A stretch of DNA of 61,160 nucleotides from Clostridia bacterium (lineage in GTDB: Bacteria; Bacillota; Clostridia; Christensenellales; CAG-138). The translations under genes and the position numbers were made by a program. A model generated the notes under the pieces. That model was not told the DNA's origin. It searched no databases and was given only the letters and a program-made list of their open reading frames with translations. Location of the stretch: contig JAUNCT010000013.1 in NCBI GenBank assembly GCA_030526425.1, positions 1 through 61,160 on the forward strand, in the 5' to 3' direction. Of this stretch, positions 29,135 through 40,523 are shown in pieces; positions within the stretch are counted from its first letter, which is position 1, and each line of letters starts with the position of its first letter.

Positions 29135-29794
29135 TCAGGAAATGAGGTCGCCCTGATGTGCGACGAGGGTCGCGTCGGACACGCCCGCAACGCGCAGGAA
29201 CTTGTCGACAAAGCCGATCTCGCTCTCGCGGACGCGGAGCTCGACGGTGAGTTCGATGCCGCTCTGCTGCACGGTCTTGGACTTGACGTGTGCCTTCGGC
29301 AGCTGCTTGACGAGCGCCTTGACCTGCTGGCTCGCGCGCTCATCGTAGTGGAGGATGAGCAGGTACGGCTGCGCGCCGTTGCTCTTGCCCGCGCTGATGA
29401 CGACCATGATCACGCCGATGACCAGCGCGCCGATGAGACCGACATCCACAAAGCCCGCGCCGAGCGCGAGACCTTCACCGACCGCCCAGAACATGAAGAC
29501 CGTGTCGATCGGATCCTTGATGGCGGTACGGAAACGCACGATGGAGAGCGCGCCGACCATACCGAGGGACAGCGTGAGGTTCGAACTGATGAGCATCAGC
29601 ACGAGGGCGGAGACCATCGTCAGCATGATGAGGCTGACGTTGAACGAGCGGGAGTAGACCACGCCCATGAAGGACTTTTTGTAAATGAGGTACAGGAAGA
29701 AGCCGACACCGAAGGCGATGAGCAGCGTGAGTACCACGCGGATGGGGTTCAGCGTGCCGGAAAACAGATCGCTAATGGCAAAAGTGGAAAACAT
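29135..29794 (-). CDS. DUF4956 membrane protein
   Basis: A 219-residue protein with four hydrophobic segments in the first 130 residues (VVLTLLIAFGVGFFLYLIY; SLIMLTMVSALVLMLISS; a Gly-rich LSLGMVGALSIVRFRTAIKDP loop; LIGALVIGVIMVVIS) and a soluble C-terminal domain (about 140-219). This is the DUF4956 pattern, including the conserved SIVRFRTAIKDP motif. The family is often encoded beside VTC-type polyphosphate polymerases, as here (27 bases after the VTC gene). Its role is unproven; channel or scaffold is a guess from context. Confidence 0.88.
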   Translation of the reverse strand: MFSTFAISDLFSGTLNPIRVVLTLLIAFGVGFFLYLIYKKSFMGVVYSRSFNVSLIMLTMVSALVLMLISSNLTLSLGMVGALSIVRFRTAIKDPIDTVFMFWAVGEGLALGAGFVDVGLIGALVIGVIMVVISAGKSNGAQPYLLILHYDERASQQVKALVKQLPKAHVKSKTVQQSGIELTVELRVRESEIGFVDKFLRVAGVSDATLVAHQGDLIS

Positions 29795-29821
29795 CGGTAA
29801 ATCCCTCCTTGAATGATCGGA

Positions 29822-30685
29822 TTAAAATTCGTATCTTCTGCAGGCAACGTATTTGCTTGCGGCAACGTGTTGACTCGCGCCGAGCTGGATGAGCGTATGC
29901 ACATAGGTCGGCAGGTAGCGGTTGAATTTGACCTCGAGGATCATGTTGTGCACCATATCCGTCGCGGGGTAGGTCGGCGCGCTGAAATCGAACAGGTCCG
30001 TTCCGCGCATCGCCGTGCGGACGTTCTTGTCGAAGGTGATGCGCACATCCTCCACGGGGTAAACGTACGGTTCCCGCGTGTAATCGACGATGACGCGCGG
30101 CGTGATGCGGTTTGCCGCGAAGATGCCGTACATCTGCTTGGCGAAGGGCTCGGGGCGGCGCAGCAGGAAGCCGGGCTTGCCCGCGAGGATCGCGTCGCAT
30201 TCCGCGCGGCTCAGCGACAGGGAGCTCTTTTGGATGTAAGCGCCTTCCTTGTGCTTGCGTTCGAGCTTGATGACCCGGTCGGAGCGGTCGTAGATGCGGA
30301 TGCGGAACTTATCGCGCGACTGCACGCCCGCGAACTTTTCTTCGAGCGCCGTATCGAACGGATCGTCGAAATACAGGCTGCGGATGAAGTACTCGCCGCC
30401 GTTCTTCGCGGCGAAGGCATCGGGCTTGAGCGTGTTCTTGAGCCTCGTCGAAAGGATCTTGTACTCCGCTTCCGAAATGATGTACTTCAGCTCGTGCCGG
30501 TAGGGCTTTTCGGCGACCTTCGCGGTGCTGCCGCCGCCGGTGATCTTTTTCGCCACCCCGGCGACGCGCTCGCGGTGCCGTTCCGCCGCATCGGGCACTG
30601 CGCGTTTGATCGCGGCCGTCCGCTCGTCCCGCTGCTGCCGCAGCAGGCGTTCGGCCTCGGTCATGATTTTTTCTTTCTCTTCCAT
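29822..30685 (-). CDS. VTC-domain polyphosphate polymerase-like protein
   Basis: A 287-residue protein with a charged N-terminal helix (about 1-60) and a VTC tunnel domain. Visible motifs are RHELKYIIS (RxxxKY), YFIRSLYFDDP, a basic strand KFRIRIYDRS, IKLERKHKEG (the ExK metal/phosphate-binding strands), VDYTREPYVYP and ILEVKFNR. This domain in yeast Vtc4 makes polyphosphate from ATP. The bacterial homologues are assumed to polymerise nucleotides or phosphate; not shown for this one. It lies between the CotH gene (13 bases upstream) and DUF4956, forming a three-gene operon. Confidence 0.88.
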   Translation of the reverse strand: MEEKEKIMTEAERLLRQQRDERTAAIKRAVPDAAERHRERVAGVAKKITGGGSTAKVAEKPYRHELKYIISEAEYKILSTRLKNTLKPDAFAAKNGGEYFIRSLYFDDPFDTALEEKFAGVQSRDKFRIRIYDRSDRVIKLERKHKEGAYIQKSSLSLSRAECDAILAGKPGFLLRRPEPFAKQMYGIFAANRITPRVIVDYTREPYVYPVEDVRITFDKNVRTAMRGTDLFDFSAPTYPATDMVHNMILEVKFNRYLPTYVHTLIQLGASQHVAASKYVACRRYEF

Positions 30686-30698
30686 CCGGGAAGTCTCC

Positions 30699-33600
30699 TT
30701 ACTTCGAACTGACCTTACCGAACAGCGTGATCATATCGCTGTCGGACAGGGAGAAGTACTGCTGGCAGTATTTCAGGAAGTACTCGGGCGCGTTCGCCGC
30801 GGAATCCTTGAGGTTGTTGATGGAGTTCTGCCAGGTCTTGAGCGAGAACTTGCTCCAGCGGTCGGTATCCCACTTGATCTCGTTTTCCATTTCGGCAACG
30901 AGGCGGTCGATCCGCGCGAGCAGCTTTTCGCTCGTCAGCCAATCGGTATAGAACAGCGCGCACTTTCTGAGGAACAGCGCGCGGAATTCGCTGTTGCGGA
31001 GCAGTCCGCGCGAAAGCACCGTCGAGAATCCCTTGCCGACGCCGTGTCCCTTCTCGTGGAAGTATTTCTCGAAGAAGTTGCGGCGGTAGCCGGAGGTCGT
31101 CGTATCGGGCTTGTCGTCGTTGCGGTTGAACGCCCAGTCGAAATCGTAGGGGATCCAGCGCCACTTGTTGTCGAGCGCGCTCGAGCGCCAGAACTTGATG
31201 TTGCCCGTGTCGGTGTTGCCGACGTAGATCTCCATCGCGCAGTATTCGGCGAAGTTCTCGACATCGACGTACTGCTGCACATAGGCGTAATTCTCGGGCT
31301 TCGACAGGTCGTGGTTCTTGACCCATTCGATGAGCTGACCGTAATCGAGGTAGGCGTTCACGCCGGCGATCTGCGCGGCTTCGGTCACGCCGTTCGCCAC
31401 GAGGATGTCGATGGTGGACGCATCCACATGGTAGGTCTGCGCCAAGAAGTCCTTGTTGACCTTCTGGCGGATATTGTAAATGCCCCAGTAGCGCCCGTTG
31501 ATGTACACGACGCAGCGGCGGTATGCCTGCGTCGGCAGGATGCTGTCGCTTTCATCCACGAGACCCTGGATGAGGATATCGCGGATCTTGGACATTTTCC
31601 AGTCCATCGCGGACGGGCGGAGCGTGACGGATTTGTATTCGGTGAAATCGCGCGTGGCGAAGATCTTGTCGTTCAGCGCGCTCGTGCCGTAGCCGCCGCG
31701 CGTGACGATCGACATGCCCTTCTGCTCTTCAAAGCGGGAGAACGCGCCGAAGATGCGGACCATCGCATCGTCGCCGTATTCGAACACGCCGTTCTCGTCG
31801 ATGATCTCGACGTGGCAGGGGCGTTCCCAGTTGAGCCCGAGCGGGTCAGGGTGCGTTTCGTGCTGCGCGTTGAAGTTCGCCAGCTTCCACTGCTTTTCGT
31901 TCGTGCCGTTGACGAGCGTGAACGACGAAGGGTCCTCACCGGTCTTGTCGGCGTAGCGCTGACCCGCGATATAGATACCGGTCTGCTTGTCGAAGAACGC
32001 CGCGTTGTCGGAAACGAGGCTAACGATGGCAAAATCGGTCTTGTGGCTGTCGATCGTTTCGGTCGGCTGCGCGATGAAATAGCTTGCTGTCGCGGTGTCG
32101 CTCGGCTGGAAGCCGGAACGGAACGCGCGTGCGCGCAAAACGGTATTCGCCGTGAAGTTCAGCGTCCCGTCGTAACGGGTCGACTGCTCCGTCGGCACGG
32201 AACCGTCCACCGTGTAGTAGACCGTCGCACCCTCGGGCACGCGGATACTCACGGACTGCGCCGTGTCATAGCAACCCGCGGGCACGGAGAACGAAGGCAT
32301 GTTCACATACATCGCGCTGCCGGTCCCGTTGGCGGTGCCGGGGGTCGGTTCCGAAAAGTACATGAGCTCGCCGTTCGAACGCCCGTAGGAAACATCCGCG
32401 TGAGCGCGCCCGAACTGCAGCTTATCGGAAAGCTTTCCTTCCGGCGTGAACAGGAAGACCGTATCACCCTCGGGCGACAGCGTGAAGTTCGTGCTCAGAT
32501 TTTTTTTTTGCGTATCGGTCACGCTTGTCCCCGTGGCCAATACGACAAGATATTCGCCCGCACCGAGCGTATAATCGGGAAACACCCACTTGGCGGGGTT
32601 TTTCGCGTTTTTCGACAGACCGTAGCCGCCGAGGTTCACCGGCTGGGACGAGGTGTTGTGCAGCTCGATCCAATCGGGATAGGTCAGGTCCGCCTGACGC
32701 ATGGTCGAATAGTTCGCGCTCAGCACCTCGGAAAGAACGACGGGTCCCTGACCGATGGTGCTCTTCTGCGAAGACATGAACTGCATCAGCCCCGTTTGGT
32801 TGTTCGGGTAACCGGGCGTCGGCTGCGTGGTCTCCTGCCACAGGCCCGTTCCGTCGGGGCTGCGCATGATGGAGTGATCGGTCACGGCGCGCTCGTAATC
32901 GACGCTGTCGAGGATCTTGCCCGCGGGCGTCGAAAGCACGACGCTTTCCTTGTAGGATGCGAGACCGAAGGAGACCTCGGGCTTCTCGGGCGTACCGCCG
33001 TCGCGGCCCGTGCAGAAGATGAGCAGCACGCCGTGCGGCGCGATGGTCGTGCCCTGCGGGAGAACGGATTTCAGCGGACGCGTTGCGGTATCGGACAGAC
33101 CGTAGCCGGAAAGATCGATCGCGCGGTCCGAGGTGTTGTACAGCTCGATCCAGTCGCAGTAGGTGCCGTCGGGTCCCGTGATGGTCGAGGCGTTGGACGC
33201 CATGAACTCATTGATGTACACGCCCGGATTCTCTTCGGAATAGGCGTTCATCGTCGCAAGGTACGCCGCGCGTCCCTCCGCGCTGTTCTGGAAACCGGGG
33301 GTCGGCTCCATCGCGCGGAATTCACCGGACCACGGGTCCTTCGACCAGGTCATACCCGCTTCGGTCACGCCGACGATCTCGGATTTGACGACCGTACCGC
33401 TTTCGGTCGAGAGCGTGACGCGCTCCCCGGCGGAAAGCTTGAATGCGGCGTGCATGCGCCCCTTCGACTCACCGGAGCACCAGATGACCAAGTAACCGTC
33501 GGGGTCGATGGTCGTGTTGACGGGGATCGTCCACTTCACCTCGCCGAGCTCGGAATCGGACAGACCGAAGCCGCCGATGTCGATGCGCGCGTTCGTCGTG

Positions 33601-34019
33601 TTGTGGAGCTCGATCCAGTCGGGGAATCCGCCGAATTCATCGGCAACGGATCCCTTGTTGCTCGTCATGATCTCGGTGATCTCCACACCGTGGTCGACGG
33701 CAACGGTGTTCCCCTTGCCGCCCTTGATGAGATAGACAACGACCGCCACGACGCAAAGCGCGATCAGCAACAGGGTCGTGAAACCGCCGATGGCCTTGAC
33801 GAGCGCGTCGTTGTTCTTGCCGCTGTTGCCGTTGCCGTTCGGATTCGGCGCACCGTTCGCGGCGGGTCTTTGCGGGGGTCTCGCCGGGGCCGCCTGTTGC
33901 GGGCGCTGCGGCGGAACGGGACGCTGCGGCGGTCTTCCCGCCGGTCCCTGCGGGCGCGGGGCTTGCCGCACCGGGGGACGGTTCTGTCCGTTCGGGACCC
34001 CGGAATATCGCTTTTCCAA
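30699..34019 (-). CDS. Membrane-anchored CotH kinase with three lamin-tail domains
   Basis: An 1106-residue protein. A Pro/Gln/Arg-rich cytoplasmic head (1-60) and one membrane span (about 78-98) lead to an extracytoplasmic part. It holds three lamin-tail domains (about 110-215, 270-375, 425-530; each with the DWIELHNT-like strand and GGYGLSD-like turn), then a chitobiase-C-like beta domain (about 570-640; YYTVDGSVPT). A CotH domain (about 650-1085) closes the protein. CotH proteins are atypical secreted kinases; the acidic metal-binding motif PYDFDWAF and the earlier TRGGYGTSAL loop are present, so activity is plausible. The substrate is unknown. It heads a CotH-VTC-DUF4956 operon. Domain limits are estimates. 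Confidence 0.88.
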   Translation of the reverse strand: MEKRYSGVPNGQNRPPVRQAPRPQGPAGRPPQRPVPPQRPQQAAPARPPQRPAANGAPNPNGNGNSGKNNDALVKAIGGFTTLLLIALCVVAVVVYLIKGGKGNTVAVDHGVEITEIMTSNKGSVADEFGGFPDWIELHNTTNARIDIGGFGLSDSELGEVKWTIPVNTTIDPDGYLVIWCSGESKGRMHAAFKLSAGERVTLSTESGTVVKSEIVGVTEAGMTWSKDPWSGEFRAMEPTPGFQNSAEGRAAYLATMNAYSEENPGVYINEFMASNASTITGPDGTYCDWIELYNTSDRAIDLSGYGLSDTATRPLKSVLPQGTTIAPHGVLLIFCTGRDGGTPEKPEVSFGLASYKESVVLSTPAGKILDSVDYERAVTDHSIMRSPDGTGLWQETTQPTPGYPNNQTGLMQFMSSQKSTIGQGPVVLSEVLSANYSTMRQADLTYPDWIELHNTSSQPVNLGGYGLSKNAKNPAKWVFPDYTLGAGEYLVVLATGTSVTDTQKKNLSTNFTLSPEGDTVFLFTPEGKLSDKLQFGRAHADVSYGRSNGELMYFSEPTPGTANGTGSAMYVNMPSFSVPAGCYDTAQSVSIRVPEGATVYYTVDGSVPTEQSTRYDGTLNFTANTVLRARAFRSGFQPSDTATASYFIAQPTETIDSHKTDFAIVSLVSDNAAFFDKQTGIYIAGQRYADKTGEDPSSFTLVNGTNEKQWKLANFNAQHETHPDPLGLNWERPCHVEIIDENGVFEYGDDAMVRIFGAFSRFEEQKGMSIVTRGGYGTSALNDKIFATRDFTEYKSVTLRPSAMDWKMSKIRDILIQGLVDESDSILPTQAYRRCVVYINGRYWGIYNIRQKVNKDFLAQTYHVDASTIDILVANGVTEAAQIAGVNAYLDYGQLIEWVKNHDLSKPENYAYVQQYVDVENFAEYCAMEIYVGNTDTGNIKFWRSSALDNKWRWIPYDFDWAFNRNDDKPDTTTSGYRRNFFEKYFHEKGHGVGKGFSTVLSRGLLRNSEFRALFLRKCALFYTDWLTSEKLLARIDRLVAEMENEIKWDTDRWSKFSLKTWQNSINNLKDSAANAPEYFLKYCQQYFSLSDSDMITLFGKVSSK

Positions 34020-34091
34020 TCAAAACGCTCCTTCCCGGGAAATGTCGCAAAACGGGATACTATCCCACATTGCAACCATAACTAACGGTAA

Positions 34092-34120
34092 GTGTAACAC
34101 ACCGTTCCGCGTTTTGCCAA
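34092..34120 (-). promoter_or_regulatory. Probable promoter of the CotH-VTC-DUF4956 operon
   Basis: TTGGCA (34120-34115), 17 nt, TTACAC (34097-34092) on the minus strand, with about a 65-base leader before the CotH start. Confidence 0.5.
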
Positions 34121-34172
34121 CACTTCCGCCGATTTTTCGCGTTTTTTCACAATTTCCGGTGCTTTCGGCAAA

Positions 34173-34197
34173 CAAAAAAGCACCCGCGTACGGGTGC
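34173..34197 (-). terminator. Terminator after cca
   Basis: Stem GCACCCG / CGGGTGC with a four-base loop, followed by CTTTTTTG on the minus strand, about 50 bases after the stop codon of the nucleotidyltransferase gene. Confidence 0.85.
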
Positions 34198-34246
34198 CCC
34201 GGGTCCGATGGGTGCTTTGGCTTTCCGTTTGTCTCGAAATACGGCG

Positions 34247-35710
34247 TCAGTCGGCTTTCGGCGCAAGCCCCTTCAGCGCGCGCCGTGCCGCTTCGGTGCG
34301 CGGTGCGAGCGCCGCCAGCCGTTCGGGCGTGTTGTCCTGCGGGCGGTGGACACAGTGCGCGTGCAGTTCCGCCTTGACCGCGCCGATGGCGGTCCCCGCC
34401 GGGAGGTGCGTCGCCTCCATGATCCCCTTGCCGCCGATGGCGAGCTCCCGTTCCGAAAACGGCGTGCCGTCGGTCAGCATCGTTGCGAACAGTTCGCGGA
34501 ACTTCACCGCGACGAAATCGTCCTCGGTCCCGCAGCCGTGCACGTCCGATTCCCGTACGGCGATGAGCCGCGCGGTGTTTTCCCGCCCGAGGGCGGCAAA
34601 GTGCTTGCGCAGGGTCGACTCCTTCGCGTTTTTCGCCGTGTCGAGCATGTGTGCCTTGACGAGCGCCGTCACGGTCTCCCGCGTTTTGACGGGGAAGCGC
34701 AGCCCGTCGAGGATGCGCGCCGCCATCGGCACACCGTTCACATTGTGGAGGTGATAATTCCCGTCCCTCCGGAACGTGTACGGCTTTGCGACATCGTGCA
34801 GCAGCATCGTCAGGCGGATCAGCGGATCGCGCGGGGCGGCTGCGACCGTGCGGAAGATGTGCTCCTGAACGGTGTACTTGTGGTAGAGCTTGTTCTGCTC
34901 CTCTCCCCTGCCCTCGGTGAGTTCGGGGATGAGGTGTTCCCACACGCCGAGCGCGTCCATCCGCATGAGCGCGTTGAACACGTTCTCCGCCTCGCCGAAG
35001 GTCACGGGGATGTTTTCGGATGTGACGGATACCGTCCCTCCGCCGTACTTCGCATCGGCGATGAGGATCTTTTCGAGTTCCTCGCGCTTGCGCTCCGGTA
35101 CGATATCGTCCAGCAACGCCGCATTCCGCCGCGCATCCTCCTCGGTTTCCGGCGCGACCGAGAAGCCGAGTTCCGCCGAGAAGCGGATGAGCCGAAGGAT
35201 GCGCAGCGCGTCGCTCGACAGGGTGTCCCGCGAGCAGGCGCGCAACAGTTTCCGTTCCACGTCCGCCGCACCGCCGAGCGGGTCGGCAAGCTCGCCCGTC
35301 AGCACATCGCGGTAGAGGGCGTTCACGGTGAAGTCCCGACGCAGGGCGTCCTCCTCCATCGACACGCCGAAGAAAACGGATTCCGGGCGGTGCGCTCCGC
35401 CGGGCGCATAGCGTTCGGTGCGGAAAGGCGTATACTCCGCGATGATCCCGTTGCCGAGATTGATGTGGAGCGTACCGAGGAAGGTATCCATCTGCACGCA
35501 CTTGATGCCGAGCCCGTCGCAGAGCGCCTGTACCTCCGCATGCAGCAGCTTCCCCGTGATGTCGAGGTCGCTCGCGGGCAAACCCAAAAGGGCGTTGCGC
35601 ACGCTGCCGCCCACGAACCAGATGCGTTCGCCCCGTGCCGCGGCCGCTTCCGCAAGCCGTGTCAGCGCAGCCGGCGTTTCGATCGCCATTCCCTTGCTTC
35701 CGTCCGTCAT
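34247..35710 (-). CDS. cca: tRNA CCA nucleotidyltransferase / poly(A) polymerase family with HD domain
   Basis: It adds or repairs the tRNA 3' CCA end. The class II nucleotidyltransferase head is clear: IWFVGGSVRNALLG and the catalytic DLDIT (DxD), then ALRRDFTVNALY, SSDALRILRLIRFSAELGF and the neck region. A C-terminal HD domain (MLLHDVAKPYTFRRDG, about 300-400) is present, as in many Firmicutes CCA enzymes with repair phosphatase activity. 487 residues. It follows gyrA by 115 bases, so it may share the recF-gyrB-gyrA transcript. CCA addition versus poly(A) polymerase cannot be fully separated by eye. Confidence 0.88.
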   Translation of the reverse strand: MTDGSKGMAIETPAALTRLAEAAAARGERIWFVGGSVRNALLGLPASDLDITGKLLHAEVQALCDGLGIKCVQMDTFLGTLHINLGNGIIAEYTPFRTERYAPGGAHRPESVFFGVSMEEDALRRDFTVNALYRDVLTGELADPLGGAADVERKLLRACSRDTLSSDALRILRLIRFSAELGFSVAPETEEDARRNAALLDDIVPERKREELEKILIADAKYGGGTVSVTSENIPVTFGEAENVFNALMRMDALGVWEHLIPELTEGRGEEQNKLYHKYTVQEHIFRTVAAAPRDPLIRLTMLLHDVAKPYTFRRDGNYHLHNVNGVPMAARILDGLRFPVKTRETVTALVKAHMLDTAKNAKESTLRKHFAALGRENTARLIAVRESDVHGCGTEDDFVAVKFRELFATMLTDGTPFSERELAIGGKGIMEATHLPAGTAIGAVKAELHAHCVHRPQDNTPERLAALAPRTEAARRALKGLAPKAD

Positions 35711-35758
35711 GTCCGTTTCCTTTCCGACCGCCTCCCGGCGTCGTTTCGTCTGTTCTTT

Positions 35759-35808
35759 TCCCGGGTCTCCCCCGGGATATGCGGAAGGCCGCCCCGGCGG
35801 GGCGGCCC
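35759..35808 (-). terminator. Hairpins after gyrA
   Basis: Two strong GC hairpins: AGGCCGCCCC / GGGGCGGCCT (35786-35808) and CCCGGG / CCCGGG (35759-35775). Only short T tracts follow, so termination would be partial at best. Confidence 0.45.
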
Positions 35809-35825
35809 TCGCTGCACGGAAGCGT

Positions 35826-38375
35826 TTACTCTTCCGTTTCGTTCGTTTCGGCGGTTTCAGCTTCCGCGGTCACCGTTTCGGTCGCGGTCTCATCCACCGG
35901 GATCTCCGTGACCTCGGTTTCATCCTCGGCATCCTCGGAGTGCGGAACGATGGCGATCGCGGCGATACGCGTGCCCTCGTCGACCCGCATGAGGCGGACG
36001 CCCTGTGTCGTACGTCCGATGACGTTGATCTGTGCGATCGGCATGCGCATCAGCGTGCCGTCGTCGCGGATGAGCATGAGGTCCTCATCCTCCTTGACCA
36101 TGCGCAGGCACTTGAGCAGACCGGTCTTTTCCGTCAGCTTCATGACCGCGAGACCCTTGCCGCCGCGGCGGTGTGCGGGATACTCCTCGGTCTCGGTGCG
36201 CTTGCCCATGCCGAGCTCGGTCACGGTGAGCACCGTCGCATCCGGAACGACCTTGACCATGTCGACCACAACGTCGTCGTTTTCGAGCGTCATCGCGCGG
36301 ACGCCCGTTGCGGTACGTCCCATATCGCGGACGTCGTTCTCATCGAAGCGCACGGCCTTACCGCCGCGGCTCGCGACGATGAATTCGTCGTTACCACCCG
36401 AGAATTCGGCTGCGATCAGCTCGTCGTCCTCACGCAGTTTCACCGCGATGAGACCCGTGCGGCGGATATTGTCGAACTCCGAAAGCGGGGTCTTCTTGAT
36501 GACGCCCTGTCTGGTGCACAGCACGAGGTAGCTTTCCGGATCCGGGTTCGCCGGCAGCGGCACCGTTGCGGTGATCTTTTCACCCGCTTCGAGCTGCAGG
36601 TAGTTGACGATGGGCTTGCCGCGGTCGGTCCTGCCGCCCTCGGGGAACGCGTAGCACTTCTTCGAGAAAACGCGGCCCATGTTGGTGAAGAACAGGATCG
36701 GCGCGTGGGTGCTGGTGAAGAAGATCTTTTCAACGAAATCCTCTTCCTTCGTGCCCTGACCCTTGACGCCTCTGCCGCCGCGGCGCTGCGCGCGGAAGAC
36801 ATCGGGCTCGGTGCACTTGATGTAACCGTCGTGCGTCATGGTCACGACCATGTCGCGCACCTCGCGGATGGCGTCGTCCTCGCAGTCCTCGTCGCCTTCG
36901 TTGTTGATCTCGGTCTTGCGGGCGTCGCCGTAGGAATTCTTGACGTCGAGCGCCTCTTCCTTGATGACGGTCATGAGCATGGACTCGTCCTCGAGGATGC
37001 TCTTGTAGTATGCGATCTTTTCGAGCAGACCCGCGCGCTCATCCTCCAGCTTGCCGCGTTCGAGACCGGTGAGACGGGCGAGACGCATGTCGAGGATCGC
37101 CTGCGCCTGCACCTCGCTGAAGCCGAAGCGCTCCATGAGCTTTGCTTTCGCTTCCTGCGTGTTGGCGCTCTTTTTGATGAGCTCGACGATCTCGTCGATA
37201 TGATCGAGCGCGGTGAGCAGACCCTGTACGATGTGGAGACGCTCCTGCGCTTTGTTGAGGTCGAACTTCGTTCTGCGGGTCACGACCTCCGCGCGGTGGC
37301 GCAGGTAGTGATAGAGCAGTTCCTTGAGGTTCAGGGTCTTCGGCTCGCCGTCGACGAGGGCGAGGTTGTTGATGGAGAAGCCCGTCTGCAGCTCGCTGTG
37401 CTTGAACAGCTGGTTCAGCACGACGTTCGGCTGGGCTTCCTTCTTGAGCTCGATGACCACGCGCATACCGGTGTAGTCGGACTCGTCGCGCAGGTCGGAA
37501 ATGCCCTCGATGCGCTTGTCCTTGACGAGCTCCGCGATGTGCTCGACCATCTTCGCCTTGTTGATCTGATACGGGATCTCGGACACGACGATGCGGTAAC
37601 GACCGTGACCGTACTCCTCGATGTCGGTCTTCGCGCGGACGGTGATCTTGCCGCGTCCGGTGCGGTAGGCCTGCGCAATGCCCGAGCGGCCCATGATGAT
37701 GGCGCCCGTCGGGAAATCGGGTCCGGGGATGTACTGCATGAGCTCATCCACCGTGATGTCCGGGTCGTCGATCAAAGCGATGAGACCGTCCACGACCTCG
37801 CACAGGTTGTGCGGGGGCATGTTCGTCGCCATACCGACGGCGATACCGCCGCTGCCGTTGACCAGAAGGTTCGGGATGCGGCTGGGCAGAACGGTCGGCT
37901 CCATCTCTTCGCCGTCGAAGTTGGGCGTCATGTCGACGGTGTCCTTGTCGATATCGGCGAGCATCTCGACCGCGAGCTTCGACAGGCGGGCTTCAGTGTA
38001 ACGCATCGCCGCCGCGCCGTCGCCGTCGATGGAACCGAAGTTGCCGTGACCGTCGACGAGGGTGTAGCGCATGCTGAAGGGCTGCGCGAGGCGGACCATC
38101 GCATCGTAAACGGAGCTGTCGCCGTGCGGGTGGTATTTACCGAGGCACTCACCGACGATACGCGCGCTCTTCTTGTGCGGCTTGTCGGGACCGACGCCGA
38201 TCTCGTTCATGGAGTGCAGGATGCGGCGGTGGACCGGCTTCAGACCGTCGCGCACATCGGGGAGCGCACGGCTCGTGATGACCGCCATCGCATAGGAAAT
38301 GAAGCTGATCTTCATTTCCTCCTGCATATTGACCGGAAGGATCCGGTCCCTTACGGGTTCTTTGTTTTCACACAT
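35826..38375 (-). CDS. gyrA: DNA gyrase subunit A
   Basis: The breakage-reunion subunit of gyrase, 849 residues. Seen: the winged-helix region ([20 protein letters not shown]), the active-site tyrosine in [12 protein letters not shown], and the C-terminal beta-pinwheel with the GyrA box [10 protein letters not shown], which marks it as gyrase rather than topoisomerase IV. The very C-terminal tail is strongly acidic and Glu/Thr-rich. Quinolone-region residues show [11 protein letters not shown], i.e. Ser then Asp-type positions as in wild type. Follows gyrB by 26 bases. Confidence 0.97.
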   Translation of the reverse strand: MCENKEPVRDRILPVNMQEEMKISFISYAMAVITSRALPDVRDGLKPVHRRILHSMNEIGVGPDKPHKKSARIVGECLGKYHPHGDSSVYDAMVRLAQPFSMRYTLVDGHGNFGSIDGDGAAAMRYTEARLSKLAVEMLADIDKDTVDMTPNFDGEEMEPTVLPSRIPNLLVNGSGGIAVGMATNMPPHNLCEVVDGLIALIDDPDITVDELMQYIPGPDFPTGAIIMGRSGIAQAYRTGRGKITVRAKTDIEEYGHGRYRIVVSEIPYQINKAKMVEHIAELVKDKRIEGISDLRDESDYTGMRVVIELKKEAQPNVVLNQLFKHSELQTGFSINNLALVDGEPKTLNLKELLYHYLRHRAEVVTRRTKFDLNKAQERLHIVQGLLTALDHIDEIVELIKKSANTQEAKAKLMERFGFSEVQAQAILDMRLARLTGLERGKLEDERAGLLEKIAYYKSILEDESMLMTVIKEEALDVKNSYGDARKTEINNEGDEDCEDDAIREVRDMVVTMTHDGYIKCTEPDVFRAQRRGGRGVKGQGTKEEDFVEKIFFTSTHAPILFFTNMGRVFSKKCYAFPEGGRTDRGKPIVNYLQLEAGEKITATVPLPANPDPESYLVLCTRQGVIKKTPLSEFDNIRRTGLIAVKLREDDELIAAEFSGGNDEFIVASRGGKAVRFDENDVRDMGRTATGVRAMTLENDDVVVDMVKVVPDATVLTVTELGMGKRTETEEYPAHRRGGKGLAVMKLTEKTGLLKCLRMVKEDEDLMLIRDDGTLMRMPIAQINVIGRTTQGVRLMRVDEGTRIAAIAIVPHSEDAEDETEVTEIPVDETATETVTAEAETAETNETEE

Positions 38376-38401
38376 TGTTGGGGTTTCCTCTCCTTATCCC
38401 G

Positions 38402-40489
<2,088 letters not shown>

Positions 40490-40523
40490 TCAAAGCCCGT
40501 CCCGCGGCACCGTTGCGCCGGTT

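Noticed and set aside
30525..34085. A 1186-codon plus-strand frame opposite the CotH gene
   Set aside because: Same cause: antisense shadow of a long GC-rich gene, with no ribosome site, promoter or family motifs.
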